From Pseudolysinimonas_A sp965653335 (GTDB lineage Bacteria; Actinomycetota; Actinomycetes; Actinomycetales; Microbacteriaceae), in NCBI GenBank assembly GCA_965653335.1, contig CBFGZU010000007.1, positions 1 through 44,236 on the forward strand: a DNA stretch of 44,236 bases, in the 5' to 3' direction. Both the position numbers and the translations under genes were made by a program. This document shows positions 23,710 to 31,761 of this stretch, in pieces; the first letter of the stretch is position 1; each line of letters opens with the position of its first letter. The notes beneath the pieces were generated by a model. That model saw only the letters and a program-made list of their open reading frames with translations. It was not told the origin of the DNA and did not search any database.

Positions 23710-24819
23710 TTACCTGGCGGTCTGCAGACCGAGGGTGATGAGTTCGTCGATGAGTTCCGGGTAGCCGACTCCGGAGGCGAGCCAGCACGCGGGGAACATC
23801 GAGATCGGCGTGAAGCCGGGCATCGTGTTGACCTCGTTGAGCACGAACCCGTCGCCGGAGAGGAAGAAGTCGACCCGGGCGAGCCCCGTGCCCCCGATCG
23901 CGTCGAAAGCGTGCGCCGCGATGCGTTGCATGTCGGCCAGCTCCCCGTCGTGCAGCTCGGCCGGGCACACCAGTTCGACGCCGGGAGCACCGTGGTATTT
24001 GGCGTCGAAGTCGTAGAACTCCCGCGTCGTCAGCACGATCTCACCCGCGACGCTCACCCGCGGCGGGGCTCCGTCACGACCCTGCAGCACGGCGCATTCG
24101 ACTTCGCGGCCCACGATCGCCTGTTCGACGAGCACCGTGTGGTCTTCGGCGAACGCCGTCTCGAGGGCGGCGTCGAGGTCGTCGAGCGATGTCACCTTCG
24201 TCACACCGACGCTCGACCCGGCGCGCGCGGGTTTCACGAACACCGGCAGCCCGAGCCCGGCGATGCGCCGACGCCAGAGGTCGCCGTCCCGAGCCAGCCG
24301 CGCCCGGGTCACCGTCACCCACGGGGCGACGTCGATGCCGGCGCCCTGCAGCACCGTCTTGGTGAAGTGCTTGTTCATGCCGAGCGCCGAAGCGAGCACA
24401 CCGTTGCCGACGTAGGGCAAGCCGATGAGTTCGAACATGCCCTGGATGGTGCCGTCCTCCCCCCAGGGCCCGTGCAGGATGGGGAAGGCGACATCCACGT
24501 CGCCCAACGAGCGCACACTGCCGTCGGCATCTCGTACCGTGAACTCGCGCGTCGCCGCCGACTCGGGAAGGAACACCCGGGTGCCGTTGTCGCGCACCAC
24601 GGGCAGCTCGTCGGCGAGGGTGAGGCCCGTCGCGTCGTCGGGCTGCAGGGTGAGGATGCCATCCGGCGTAATCCCGATCGGCACGACGTCGTAGCGCGAC
24701 CGGTCGATCGCACCGAGCACCCCGCCCGCGGTCGCGCACGAGATGCCGTGCTCGCTCGAGCGTCCGCCGAAGAACAGGGCCACCCGACGGCGCCCTTCAG
24801 AAGCGGTGCCGTCACTCAC
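23710..24819 (-). CDS. ddl: D-alanine--D-alanine ligase
   Basis: A 369-residue ATP-grasp ligase making the D-Ala-D-Ala end of the peptidoglycan precursor. N-terminal VALFFGGRSSEHGISCATAG, central VAFPILHGPWGEDGTIQGMF, ATP-grasp VFVKPARAGSSVGVTKV, and metal/catalytic ARVDFFLSGDGFVLNEVNTM then PGFTPISMFP. These place it in the DdlA/B group; the VanA-type changes of depsipeptide ligases are not obvious. GTG start at 24819 overlaps the gpsA stop by 8 bp, so the two are coupled. Confidence 0.94.
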   Translation of the reverse strand: MSDGTASEGRRRVALFFGGRSSEHGISCATAGGVLGAIDRSRYDVVPIGITPDGILTLQPDDATGLTLADELPVVRDNGTRVFLPESAATREFTVRDADGSVRSLGDVDVAFPILHGPWGEDGTIQGMFELIGLPYVGNGVLASALGMNKHFTKTVLQGAGIDVAPWVTVTRARLARDGDLWRRRIAGLGLPVFVKPARAGSSVGVTKVTSLDDLDAALETAFAEDHTVLVEQAIVGREVECAVLQGRDGAPPRVSVAGEIVLTTREFYDFDAKYHGAPGVELVCPAELHDGELADMQRIAAHAFDAIGGTGLARVDFFLSGDGFVLNEVNTMPGFTPISMFPACWLASGVGYPELIDELITLGLQTAR

Positions 24820-25849
24820 CCTGCGGCTCCGTCGTGTCGGTCGTCAGATGGGGAGCCAGGTCGCGGGGCGCGAGCGTGCCCGCGAGCACTTCGGCGACCT
24901 GCATGACGATCGGCATCTCGACACCTTTCGCCGCCGCGAGTTCGAGCACCGGGGCGACCGACGCGAGCCCCTCCGCCGTCTGGTTCATCTGCGCGACGAC
25001 CTCGTGGTAGTCGTAGCCCTGACCGAGCAGCCGGCCGGCGGTGTTGTTGCGCGACAGCGGCGACTCGCACGTCGCGATGAGGTCGCCGAGCCCGGCGAGC
25101 CCGCTCATCGTCTCGGCCAGCGCCCCGTGCGCGACCGCGAAGTCGGTCATCTCGACGAGCCCGCGGGTGATGATCGACGCTTTCGTGTTCTCGCCGTAGC
25201 CGACGCCGTCGACGATGCCGATCGCAACGGCGATGAGGTTCTTCAGCACGCCACCGAACTCGGTGCCGACGACATCCGTGTTCACGAAGCAGCGGAAGTA
25301 GCGGTTGCTCGCCGCGAGCGCGACATCGGATGCCGTAGCCAGGCTCACCGACGATACGACGGCTGCCGTAGGTTGCTCTTTCGCGATCTCGAGCGCGAGG
25401 TTCGGGCCCGACACGACGGCGACGCGCTCCGGTTCGATGCCCAGTTCGGCGAGGATGACTTCACTCATGCGGGCGAGCGTTCCCCGTTCGACGCCCTTCA
25501 TGAGCGATACGACGGCCGCGGTCTCGGGGATCAGATCCTTCACGATGCGGAGGTTTTCGCGCAGCGACTGCGACGGCACCGAGAGGTACACGTGCTCCGC
25601 CCCCTCGAGCACTTCGGGGAGCCGGGGGCTCGCCGCGACGTTACGCGGCAGGTTGATGCCGGGCAGGTAGTCGGAGTTGCGGCGCGACTGGCTGATCTCG
25701 CGGGCGACCTCCGGCCGACGCGCCCAGACAGCGACGCTGCAGCCGGCATCCCCAAGGATCTTCGCGAACGTCGTGCCCCACGATCCGGCACCGAGAACGG
25801 CGACCCGTCGGCCGGTGTCGGGCAGCACGAGCGGCTGGGTCATCGTCAC
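24812..25849 (-). CDS. gpsA: Glycerol-3-phosphate dehydrogenase (NAD(P)+)
   Basis: A 345-residue enzyme reducing dihydroxyacetone phosphate to glycerol-3-phosphate for phospholipid synthesis. Dinucleotide motif VAVLGAGSWGTTFA near residues 16-29, VYLSVPSQSLRENL, VSGPNLALEIAKEQPTA, catalytic-lysine region GGVLKNLIAVAIGI and late GLAGLGDLIATC. GTG at 25849 or ATG at 25843 could start it. Downstream ddl overlaps. In related genomes plsC is directly upstream; here two membrane-protein genes on the other strand lie between. Confidence 0.94.
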   Translation of the reverse strand: MTMTQPLVLPDTGRRVAVLGAGSWGTTFAKILGDAGCSVAVWARRPEVAREISQSRRNSDYLPGINLPRNVAASPRLPEVLEGAEHVYLSVPSQSLRENLRIVKDLIPETAAVVSLMKGVERGTLARMSEVILAELGIEPERVAVVSGPNLALEIAKEQPTAAVVSSVSLATASDVALAASNRYFRCFVNTDVVGTEFGGVLKNLIAVAIGIVDGVGYGENTKASIITRGLVEMTDFAVAHGALAETMSGLAGLGDLIATCESPLSRNNTAGRLLGQGYDYHEVVAQMNQTAEGLASVAPVLELAAAKGVEMPIVMQVAEVLAGTLAPRDLAPHLTTDTTEPQGE

Positions 25850-25896
25850 CGGCCCAGTCTTCCAGGTAACCGGCTTCCAACAGGCGATGCCACAGC

Positions 25897-25902
25897 TAAC
25901 CT
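25897..25902 (+). promoter_or_regulatory. Candidate -10 box (TAACCT) of the EI24-type gene, leaderless
   Basis: TAACCT ends 6 bp before the ATG at 25909; the transcript would begin at the start codon. Ribosome site is poor (CTGGG), consistent with a leaderless message. Confidence 0.4.
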
Positions 25903-25908
25903 GGGCGC

Positions 25909-26694
25909 ATGACCCGCGGTCCGAACCCGATCACGGAGTTCTTCCTCGGCATCGCGACGCTGCTGCGCGGATTCGGCTTCTGGCGACGCCTGCCGGGAGT
26001 GATGGCACTCGGCCTTATTCCCGCGGCGATCGTGTTCGCCATCCTCGTCGCCCTCATCGTGCTGCTCGTGGTGAACCTCGACCCGGTGACGATCTTCCTC
26101 ACAGGGTTCGCCGAGCGCTGGGACGAGGGCTGGCGCAACCTGCTGCGCATCGGTTTCGGCCTCGCCCTCGTCGTGGGGCTCATCGTGCTTTACGCGTTCT
26201 CGTTCACCGCCCTCACTCTGCTCATCGGAGATTGGTTCTATGAGCGCATCTGGCAGGCCGTCGAGGCCGAGCTCGGCGCGTTCACCCCCGGCCGCGAGCC
26301 GGGGTTCTGGCGCTCGGCGGGGGATGCGGTGCGACTCGTCGTGCGGGCGATCTTCACCGGTTTGCTCATCGTGCTGCTCGGCCTCGTGCCGCTCGTCGGC
26401 ACGGTGCTCGCGGTCGTCGTCGGCACCTTCCTGTCGGGGCGCCTCCTGGCGCTCGAACTGACGACCCGTCCGCTCGAGGCACGCGGGATGACGCGGCACC
26501 AGCGTCGCGCGACGCTTCGGCCGCACCGCCCGCGGGTGCTCGGCTTCGGCGTCGCCGTGCACCTGAGTTTCCTCATCCCCGGCGGGGCGATCCTCGTGAT
26601 GCCCGCCGCCGTCGCCGGCGCGACCGTGCTCACCAAACACGTGATGGGCGAAGTCGAACGATCGGCACACGAATCGATCGCGTCGCGCGCGTGA
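25909..26694 (+). CDS. EI24/CysZ-like membrane protein
   Basis: A 261-residue integral membrane protein with about four long hydrophobic segments (ALGLIPAAIVFAILVALIVL, LALVVGLIVLYAFSFTALTL, AIFTGLLIVLLGLVPLVGTV, and a last one near HLSFLIPGGAILVMPAAVAG). The start FFLGIATLLRGFGFW and the RRLPGVM loop resemble the EI24 domain family, which includes the sulfate permease CysZ. No sulfur genes are adjacent, so a transport substrate is not assigned. Overlaps the next small membrane-protein gene in GTGA. Confidence 0.75.
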   Translation: MTRGPNPITEFFLGIATLLRGFGFWRRLPGVMALGLIPAAIVFAILVALIVLLVVNLDPVTIFLTGFAERWDEGWRNLLRIGFGLALVVGLIVLYAFSFTALTLLIGDWFYERIWQAVEAELGAFTPGREPGFWRSAGDAVRLVVRAIFTGLLIVLLGLVPLVGTVLAVVVGTFLSGRLLALELTTRPLEARGMTRHQRRATLRPHRPRVLGFGVAVHLSFLIPGGAILVMPAAVAGATVLTKHVMGEVERSAHESIASRA

Positions 26695-27002
26695 TCCTCT
26701 TCGGTATCGCCGCGCTGGTGCTCTACCTCGTCGTGCCCGCCGGGCTTGTTGTTGGAGCCGTCGCCGCTATTGCGATCGGGGTCCCGGCGGCGGTCGTCGC
26801 AATCGCCGCGGGCGGACCGGGTGTGTACTTCGGTGCCCGGCAGACCGGGGCCGCGGGGCGCATCCATCGCCTATTGGGTTGGGCGCTGCTAGCTGCCTGC
26901 TCCCTCGGTGGAGCGACAGCAGCCCTCGTCGCGCTCGTGATGGCGGGCGTGTTCGCCGGCACCACGTACGCCCTGCCGACCTTCCTACCGTTCGCGGGCT
27001 GA
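26691..27002 (+). CDS. Small membrane protein of unknown function
   Basis: A 103-residue hydrophobic protein with three predicted membrane segments (LVLYLVVPAGLVVGAVAAIA; the stretch near residues 28-42; LGWALLAACSLGGATAALVA and onward). I recognise no domain. The GTG at 26691 overlaps the stop of the EI24-type gene in GTGA, which argues for translational coupling and that the gene is real. Converges on plsC. Confidence 0.6.
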   Translation: MILFGIAALVLYLVVPAGLVVGAVAAIAIGVPAAVVAIAAGGPGVYFGARQTGAAGRIHRLLGWALLAACSLGGATAALVALVMAGVFAGTTYALPTFLPFAG

Positions 27003-27041
27003 CCGCAACAAGCCGCAGCAGTGAGACCAGCGACCCGGCGA

Positions 27042-27785
27042 TCACCTCGTCGGCGGCGTGAGCTTCCCGTACTCGCTCTGACCGTGGGCGGCGGGATCCC
27101 AGCGCTCGGCGGGCGGGGTCTCACCGCGGAGGTCGCCCAGCAACCGCGCGATCTCGTTCATGAGCGCCGTCGTCGCTTCCGCGAGCGCGGGCCCGTCGGT
27201 GCGGCCCGCCCAGCGGCTCAGGTCGAGTGGCGGCCCGACGAGCATGTCGACGTTGCTCCGGGGAAAGAACCGCAAGCGACCGCCGTAGCGCGGCAAGATC
27301 TGCTGTACCCCCCAGTGCGCGACGGGGATGAGCGGGATGCCGTGCTGCAGCGCCAGCCGCACCGCGCCGCTCTTGCCGCGCATCGGCCACTCGTCGGGGT
27401 CGCGGGTGAGAGTGCCCTCGGGATAGACGACCACGGCGAGCTCCTCGGTGATGAGGCGTGTCGCGGCCGCGAGCGGATCGGGCCCACGTCCGCTGCGCTC
27501 GACGGGGATCTGGCCGGTGAACCGCAACAGCCACCCGAACGCGGGAACCTTGAACAGGCTCGCCTTCGCGAGAAACCGCGGCACCCGTCCCCCGCGCCAC
27601 ACCAGGTACGCGGTTGTCAGCGGGTCGAAGTTGGAGACGTGATTGGGCGAGATGACGAACGCCCCGCGCTTCGGGATGTTGTCGAGCCCGCGCATGCGGT
27701 AGCGGCCGAAGAACTCGAAGAGCGGGATCGCGATGGCCGCGACGATTCTCCAGCGGATCAGCTTCTCGGGCTTGCGTCGAGACAC
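27042..27785 (-). CDS. plsC: 1-acyl-sn-glycerol-3-phosphate acyltransferase
   Basis: A 247-residue PlsC-type acyltransferase that makes phosphatidic acid at the membrane. Catalytic NHVSNFDP (H-x4-D) near residues 48-55, block 2 GRVPRFLAKASLF, block 3 VVVYPEGTLTRD, block 4 GIPLIPVAHWG. An N-terminal hydrophobic stretch (IVAAIAIPLFEFFG) anchors it. The GTG at 27785 is the start. With murA, gpsA and ddl on the same strand this is a cell-envelope block. Confidence 0.92.
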   Translation of the reverse strand: MSRRKPEKLIRWRIVAAIAIPLFEFFGRYRMRGLDNIPKRGAFVISPNHVSNFDPLTTAYLVWRGGRVPRFLAKASLFKVPAFGWLLRFTGQIPVERSGRGPDPLAAATRLITEELAVVVYPEGTLTRDPDEWPMRGKSGAVRLALQHGIPLIPVAHWGVQQILPRYGGRLRFFPRSNVDMLVGPPLDLSRWAGRTDGPALAEATTALMNEIARLLGDLRGETPPAERWDPAAHGQSEYGKLTPPTR

Positions 27786-27841
27786 GATGCCCAGGTTATC
27801 CGCGAGCCCCCTCGGCGTTCACCCGCTCACCCGCGATCCCA

Positions 27842-27864
27842 GCGATCCGGCGATCCGGCGATCC
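27842..27864. repeat. Short tandem repeat GCGATCCG, about three units
   Basis: Three adjacent 8-bp units (the last ends CCA rather than CCG) directly before the palindromic element at 27863. Too short to say more. Confidence 0.5.
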
Positions 27865-27920
27865 ATCCGCGCCGATTCGTCGCATGCGAGCGTCTATCCG
27901 CGCGAAAAGTCGCGGATGGA
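27863..27920. repeat. Palindromic element, copy 2 (imperfect)
   Basis: The left part starting CATCCGCGCCGATTCG pairs imperfectly with the right part CGCGAAAAGTCGCGGATGG. The right part is nearly the same as the reverse complement of the left arm at 21571-21592, so the two are members of one family. It lies between murA and plsC. The remaining bases of 27786-27969 show no gene. Confidence 0.6.
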
Positions 27921-27969
27921 AGGAGAATCCCGCGCGTGAGGTCGGCTCGCGCGGTGGTCGCGCAGCCCG

Positions 27970-29379
27970 TCAGACCAGGTCGAAGTCGGCGCCGAGGCCG
28001 GTGAGCTTGTCGACGAAGTGCTCGTAGCCGCGGCTGATGAGGCCGAGATTCGACACCGTCGACGTGCCGTCGGCGGCGAGGGCCGCGATGAGGTACGAGA
28101 ACCCGCCGCGCAGGTCGGGCACGCGCACATCCGCGGCGTGCAGCTTTGTCGGGCCGGTGATGACGGCGGCTTGCTCGAGCTTGCGGCGCGGAACCCGGCG
28201 GGTGACCGACTCGAGTCCGTCGCTGTGCACGACGATGTCGGCGCCCATCTCGACGAGCGCCTCGGTGAACCCGAGCCGGTTCTCGTAGACGGTCTCGTGC
28301 ACGACCGACACGCCTTCGGCCTGGGTGAGGGCGACGATGAGCGGCTGCTGCCAGTCGGTCATGAAGCCGGGGTGAACATCCGTCTCGACCTGCACGGGCT
28401 TGAGCGGTCCCCCGGGATGCCAGAAGCGGATGCCGTCTTCTCGCACCTCGAACGCGCCGCCGACTTTGCGGAACACGTTGAGGAACGACATCAGATCCTG
28501 CTGACGCGCTCCGCCGACGAAGATGTCGCCGCCTGTCGCGAGTGCCGCCGACGCCCAGGATGCCGCCTCATTGCGGTCGAAAATCGCGCGATGCGTGTAG
28601 CCGCTGAGCTGCTCGACACCTTCGATGAAGATCGTGCGGTTCGGCTCCATCCAGATGATGGCGCCCATCTTCTGCAGGATCGCGATGAGATCCATGATCT
28701 CGGGCTCGATCGCGGCGTTCTTGAGCTCGGTGACACCGTTCGCGCGCACGGCCGTGAGCAGCACCTGCTCCGTCGCACCGACGCTCGGGTATGGCAGCTT
28801 GATGTTCGCGCCGGTCAAGCCGTTCGGGGCGGTGATGCGGATGCCCTCATAGGACTTGTCGACGACCGCTCCGAACGCTCGCAGAGCGTCGAGGTGGAAG
28901 TCGATCGGCCGGTCGCCGATGCGGCAGCCGCCGAGGTCGGGGATGAGCGCCTCCCCCAGGGCGTGCAGCAGCGGCCCGCAGAACAGGATCGGGATGCGGC
29001 TGGACCCGGCGAGCGCGTCGATCTGCGCGAAGTGGGCGCGTTCGACGTTCTTCGGATCGAGCACGAGCACGCCGTCTTCAGGACTCGTGACCGCGACTCC
29101 GTAGGCCTCGAGCATCCTCGTGACGATCGAGACTTCGGAGATCTGCGGAACGTCTCGCAGGATGCTGGGCGACTTGCCGAGGAGAGCGGCGACCATCGCC
29201 TTCGTCGCAAGATTCTTCGCCCCGCGCACATCCACTTTGCCGTGGAGCGGCTTGCCGCCGCGGATGACGATACCGTCGGCTTTCAGCCCGACGCGCTCGG
29301 CGGCCTTCGCGGCATCCTTCGCGAGTCCGGCGGCACCGTCGTCGACGGCGCCGCCGTTCACCACGAGTGTCCCCGCCAC
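27970..29379 (-). CDS. murA: UDP-N-acetylglucosamine 1-carboxyvinyltransferase
   Basis: A 469-residue EPSP-synthase-fold enzyme that transfers enolpyruvyl to UDP-GlcNAc, the first committed peptidoglycan step. Substrate residues K55-N56 in VRGAKNLATK; active-site cysteine C152 in LGGCRIGDRPIDFH, so fosfomycin-type alkylation would be possible; later DVHPGFMTDWQQP and DLRGGFSYLIAALAADG. It has about 30 residues before the conserved start IVIRGGKPLHG, longer than most relatives; the GTG at 29379 or a later internal start could be right. Upstream of plsC on the same strand. Confidence 0.9.
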   Translation of the reverse strand: MAGTLVVNGGAVDDGAAGLAKDAAKAAERVGLKADGIVIRGGKPLHGKVDVRGAKNLATKAMVAALLGKSPSILRDVPQISEVSIVTRMLEAYGVAVTSPEDGVLVLDPKNVERAHFAQIDALAGSSRIPILFCGPLLHALGEALIPDLGGCRIGDRPIDFHLDALRAFGAVVDKSYEGIRITAPNGLTGANIKLPYPSVGATEQVLLTAVRANGVTELKNAAIEPEIMDLIAILQKMGAIIWMEPNRTIFIEGVEQLSGYTHRAIFDRNEAASWASAALATGGDIFVGGARQQDLMSFLNVFRKVGGAFEVREDGIRFWHPGGPLKPVQVETDVHPGFMTDWQQPLIVALTQAEGVSVVHETVYENRLGFTEALVEMGADIVVHSDGLESVTRRVPRRKLEQAAVITGPTKLHAADVRVPDLRGGFSYLIAALAADGTSTVSNLGLISRGYEHFVDKLTGLGADFDLV

Positions 29380-29411
29380 GCCACCACCTGCTGCCTCATC
29401 CTGCCGAATTC

Positions 29412-30008
29412 CTATCGCACGGGAAGTGTCGTTGGCCGCCAGCTTTCGCGCGTGGCCTCGAACTCCGTGATCCGCGCCTCGTCGCGCAGGGTGAGCCCGA
29501 TGTCGTCGAGGCCCTCCAACAATCTCCAGCGAGTGTAGTCATCGATCTCGAAGCTCACCTGGAGCTCGCCGACGGTGACGGTGCGCGCGATGAGGTCGAC
29601 GGTTGCGGCGATTCCGGGCTGCGCGTCGATGGCCGCCCAGAGCCGCTCGATGTCCGCTTCGGATACGACACCCGTGAGCAGACCTTGCTTGCCGGAGTTG
29701 CCGCGGAAGATGTCGCCGAATCGCGGCGCGATCACGGCCTTGAAGCCGTAGTCGCGCAGCGCCCAGACGGCGTGCTCACGACTCGAGCCGGTGCCGAAGT
29801 CGGGGCCCGCGAAGAGCACGGTCGCCCCCTGCGCCCACGTCTGGTTGAGCACGAACCCGGGGTCGGTGCGCCACTCGTGGAACAGCGCGTCGTCATACCC
29901 GGTCTTCACGATCCGCTTGAGGAACACCGCGGGGATGATCTGGTCGGTGTCGACGGCGCTGCGCGGCAGCGGGATGGCTGTGCCGGTGACGGTCTCGAAT
30001 TTCTCCAT
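29412..30008 (-). CDS. leuD: 3-isopropylmalate dehydratase small subunit
   Basis: A 198-residue swivel-domain subunit of isopropylmalate isomerase. Marks: ETVTGTAIPLPRSAVDTDQI, FLKRIVKTGY, GPDFGTGSSREHAVWALRDY and VIAPRFGDIFRGNSGKQG. The ATG at 30008 overlaps the leuC stop (TAATG), so translation is coupled. An open frame extends further upstream only because of G+C bias. Works with LeuC in leucine synthesis. Confidence 0.95.
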   Translation of the reverse strand: MEKFETVTGTAIPLPRSAVDTDQIIPAVFLKRIVKTGYDDALFHEWRTDPGFVLNQTWAQGATVLFAGPDFGTGSSREHAVWALRDYGFKAVIAPRFGDIFRGNSGKQGLLTGVVSEADIERLWAAIDAQPGIAATVDLIARTVTVGELQVSFEIDDYTRWRLLEGLDDIGLTLRDEARITEFEATRESWRPTTLPVR

Positions 30009-31432
30009 TACGCGTTCACCTCGGTCGTCAGATCGGCGGGACTGGAGAGCGTGCCACGGATGGCGGTCGCGGCGGCGACGACGGGCGAAACCAGATGGGT
30101 GCGCCCACCTTTGCCTTGGCGACCTTCGAAGTTGCGATTGGATGTCGACGCGCACCGCTCACCCGGAGCCAACTGGTCGGGATTCATCCCGAGGCACATC
30201 GAGCACCCGGCGAAGCGCCACTCGCCGCCGAACTCTTCGACGATCTTGTCGATCCCCTCGGCTTCGGCTTCGAGCCGCACCCGCGCCGAACCCGGCACGA
30301 CCATCACACGGACGTGGTCGGCCTTCTTGCGCCCCTGGATGATCGACGCGAAGATGCGCAGGTCATCCAGTCGTGAGTTGGTGCACGAGCCCATGAACAC
30401 CGCGTCGACCTTGATGTCCTTCATCGGGGTGCCGGCCTCGAGGTCCATGTATTCGAGAGCCCGCTCGGCGGCGGCCCGCTCGTTCGGGTCGGCCATCGTC
30501 GCCGGGTCGGGCACGCTCTCGCCCAGCGAGACCCCTTGGCCCGGGTTCGTGCCCCACGTGACGAATGGTTCCAGGTCGTTCGCGTCGAGGAACACCTCCG
30601 CGTCGAACACGGCGTCATCGTCCGTCGCGAGGGTCTCCCAGTAGGCGACCGCCGCATCCCAGTCGGCGCCCTGCGGAGCGTGCGGGCGATCCTTCAGATA
30701 GGCGTAGGTCGTCTCGTCGGGAGAGACCAGGCCCGCGCGGGCGCCCGCCTCGATCGACATGTTGCAGATCGTCATGCGGCCATCCATGCTCAACGCTCGG
30801 ATCGCAGACCCGCGGTACTCGAGCACGTAGCCCTGCCCGCCGTTGGTGCCGATCTTGGCGATGACGGCGAGGATGATGTCTTTCGCCGTCACGCCGGGGC
30901 GCAGCGTGCCCTCGACGGTGATCGCCATCGTCTTGAACGGCTTGAGCGGCAGCGTCTGCGTCGCGAGCACATGCTCGACCTCGCTCGTGCCGATGCCGAA
31001 CGCCATCGCGCCGAACGCGCCGTGGGTGCTGGTGTGGCTGTCGCCGCAGACGACGGTAATGCCCGGCTGGGTGAGGCCCAGCTGAGGCCCGACGACGTGC
31101 ACGATTCCCTGCTCGATGTCGCCGAGCGGGTGCAACCGGATGCCGAATTCGGCACAGTTGGCCCGCAGCGCCTCGATCTGGGTGCGGCTCGTCAGATCGG
31201 CGATCGGCTTGTCGATTTCGAGCGTCGGGGTGTTGTGGTCTTCCGTCGCGATCGTCAAGTCGGGCCGGCGCACGGGACGACCCGCCTGGCGGAGGCCGTC
31301 GAACGCTTGCGGGCTCGTGACCTCGTGCAGGAGGTGCAGGTCGATGTAGATCAGGTCGGGTTCGCCATTCTCGCCCTTCGCGACGAGATGCTTCGCCCAG
31401 ACTTTCTCGGCGAGAGTCTTCGGGGTGCTCAT
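30008..31432 (-). CDS. leuC: 3-isopropylmalate dehydratase large subunit
   Basis: A 474-residue aconitase-type subunit. The 4Fe-4S cluster cysteines are in VVCGDSHTSTHGAFG, MGSCTNSRLDDLR and AGCSMCLGMNPD. The ATG at 31432 is preceded by GGAGGAG about 10 bases upstream and gives the normal N-terminus MSTPKTLAEKVW; a frame open to 31954 is not coding. The 5' leader holds a leucine-codon leader peptide (31509-31550) and a promoter near 31724-31753, indicating attenuation by leucyl-tRNA supply. Confidence 0.95.
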   Translation of the reverse strand: MSTPKTLAEKVWAKHLVAKGENGEPDLIYIDLHLLHEVTSPQAFDGLRQAGRPVRRPDLTIATEDHNTPTLEIDKPIADLTSRTQIEALRANCAEFGIRLHPLGDIEQGIVHVVGPQLGLTQPGITVVCGDSHTSTHGAFGAMAFGIGTSEVEHVLATQTLPLKPFKTMAITVEGTLRPGVTAKDIILAVIAKIGTNGGQGYVLEYRGSAIRALSMDGRMTICNMSIEAGARAGLVSPDETTYAYLKDRPHAPQGADWDAAVAYWETLATDDDAVFDAEVFLDANDLEPFVTWGTNPGQGVSLGESVPDPATMADPNERAAAERALEYMDLEAGTPMKDIKVDAVFMGSCTNSRLDDLRIFASIIQGRKKADHVRVMVVPGSARVRLEAEAEGIDKIVEEFGGEWRFAGCSMCLGMNPDQLAPGERCASTSNRNFEGRQGKGGRTHLVSPVVAAATAIRGTLSSPADLTTEVNA

Positions 31433-31487
31433 GATGGTGGTCTCCTCCGGGATGCCAAAAGCGTGGGATCCAGCCGCGACAGAACTC

Positions 31488-31523
31488 CGCGACGAGGGAG
31501 GCCGGGGGCTAGGCCTCGTCGCG
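31488..31523 (-). terminator. Hairpin of the leuCD leader (attenuator)
   Basis: CGCGACGAG (31488-31496) pairs perfectly with CTCGTCGCG (31515-31523), extended by a GGCC/GGCC region. One arm covers the last sense codons and stop of the leader peptide, so a ribosome's position would decide whether the hairpin forms. No T-tract follows; it could act on transcription or on translation of leuC. Confidence 0.55.
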
Positions 31524-31550
31524 GCGCAGAAGGAGAAGCCGCTCGAGCAT
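31509..31550 (-). CDS. Leucine-rich leader peptide of leuCD
   Basis: A 13-residue open frame, MLERLLLLRRDEA, with four leucine codons in a row (CTT CTC CTT CTG) and five in total. It lies 77 nt upstream of leuC on the same strand and ends in a hairpin. This is the design of a ribosome-mediated attenuator: scarce charged tRNA-Leu would stall the ribosome in the leucine run and change the folding of the leader. The ribosome site (CGGTAG) is weak. The peptide itself has no expected function. Confidence 0.7.
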   Translation of the reverse strand: MLERLLLLRRDEA

Positions 31551-31613
31551 CTACCGAGATTAGCACCGCTCACCCGTGCTCTTCCGGCTCGGGTCAGGAT
31601 GACGATGATCCCC

Positions 31614-31667
31614 GCATCCCGAACTCGCGGATAGATCTCTAGAAGGAGCGAATCGAGTTCGGGATGC
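31614..31667. repeat. Perfect 14-bp inverted repeat in the leuCD 5' region
   Basis: GCATCCCGAACTCG (31614-31627) and CGAGTTCGGGATGC (31654-31667) enclose 26 nt; an imperfect extension outward (GACGATGA against TCATCGGTC) is visible. It lies between the predicted leuCD promoter and the leader peptide, so it would be transcribed. Role unknown. Confidence 0.75.
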
Positions 31668-31723
31668 TCATCGGTCAGGAGATCCGCGACGCGACCGATG
31701 GTGAGGATTGCTCCAACCCGTCC

Positions 31724-31753
31724 ATCATACCACCGATGCGGTCCCTCATCCAA
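31724..31753 (-). promoter_or_regulatory. Candidate leuCD promoter
   Basis: Minus-strand TTGGAT (31748-31753) and TATGAT (31724-31729) are separated by 18 bp, a near-consensus sigma-70-type pair. Transcription would start about 31717, giving a leader of roughly 285 nt before leuC. The 329-nt interval 31433-31761 therefore holds promoter, inverted repeat, leader peptide and hairpin, and no other gene. Confidence 0.6.
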
Positions 31754-31761
31754 CGAAGCGC

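Noticed and set aside
27842..27864. CRISPR-like array
   Set aside because: Only three adjacent 8-bp units without spacers and no cas genes in the window.
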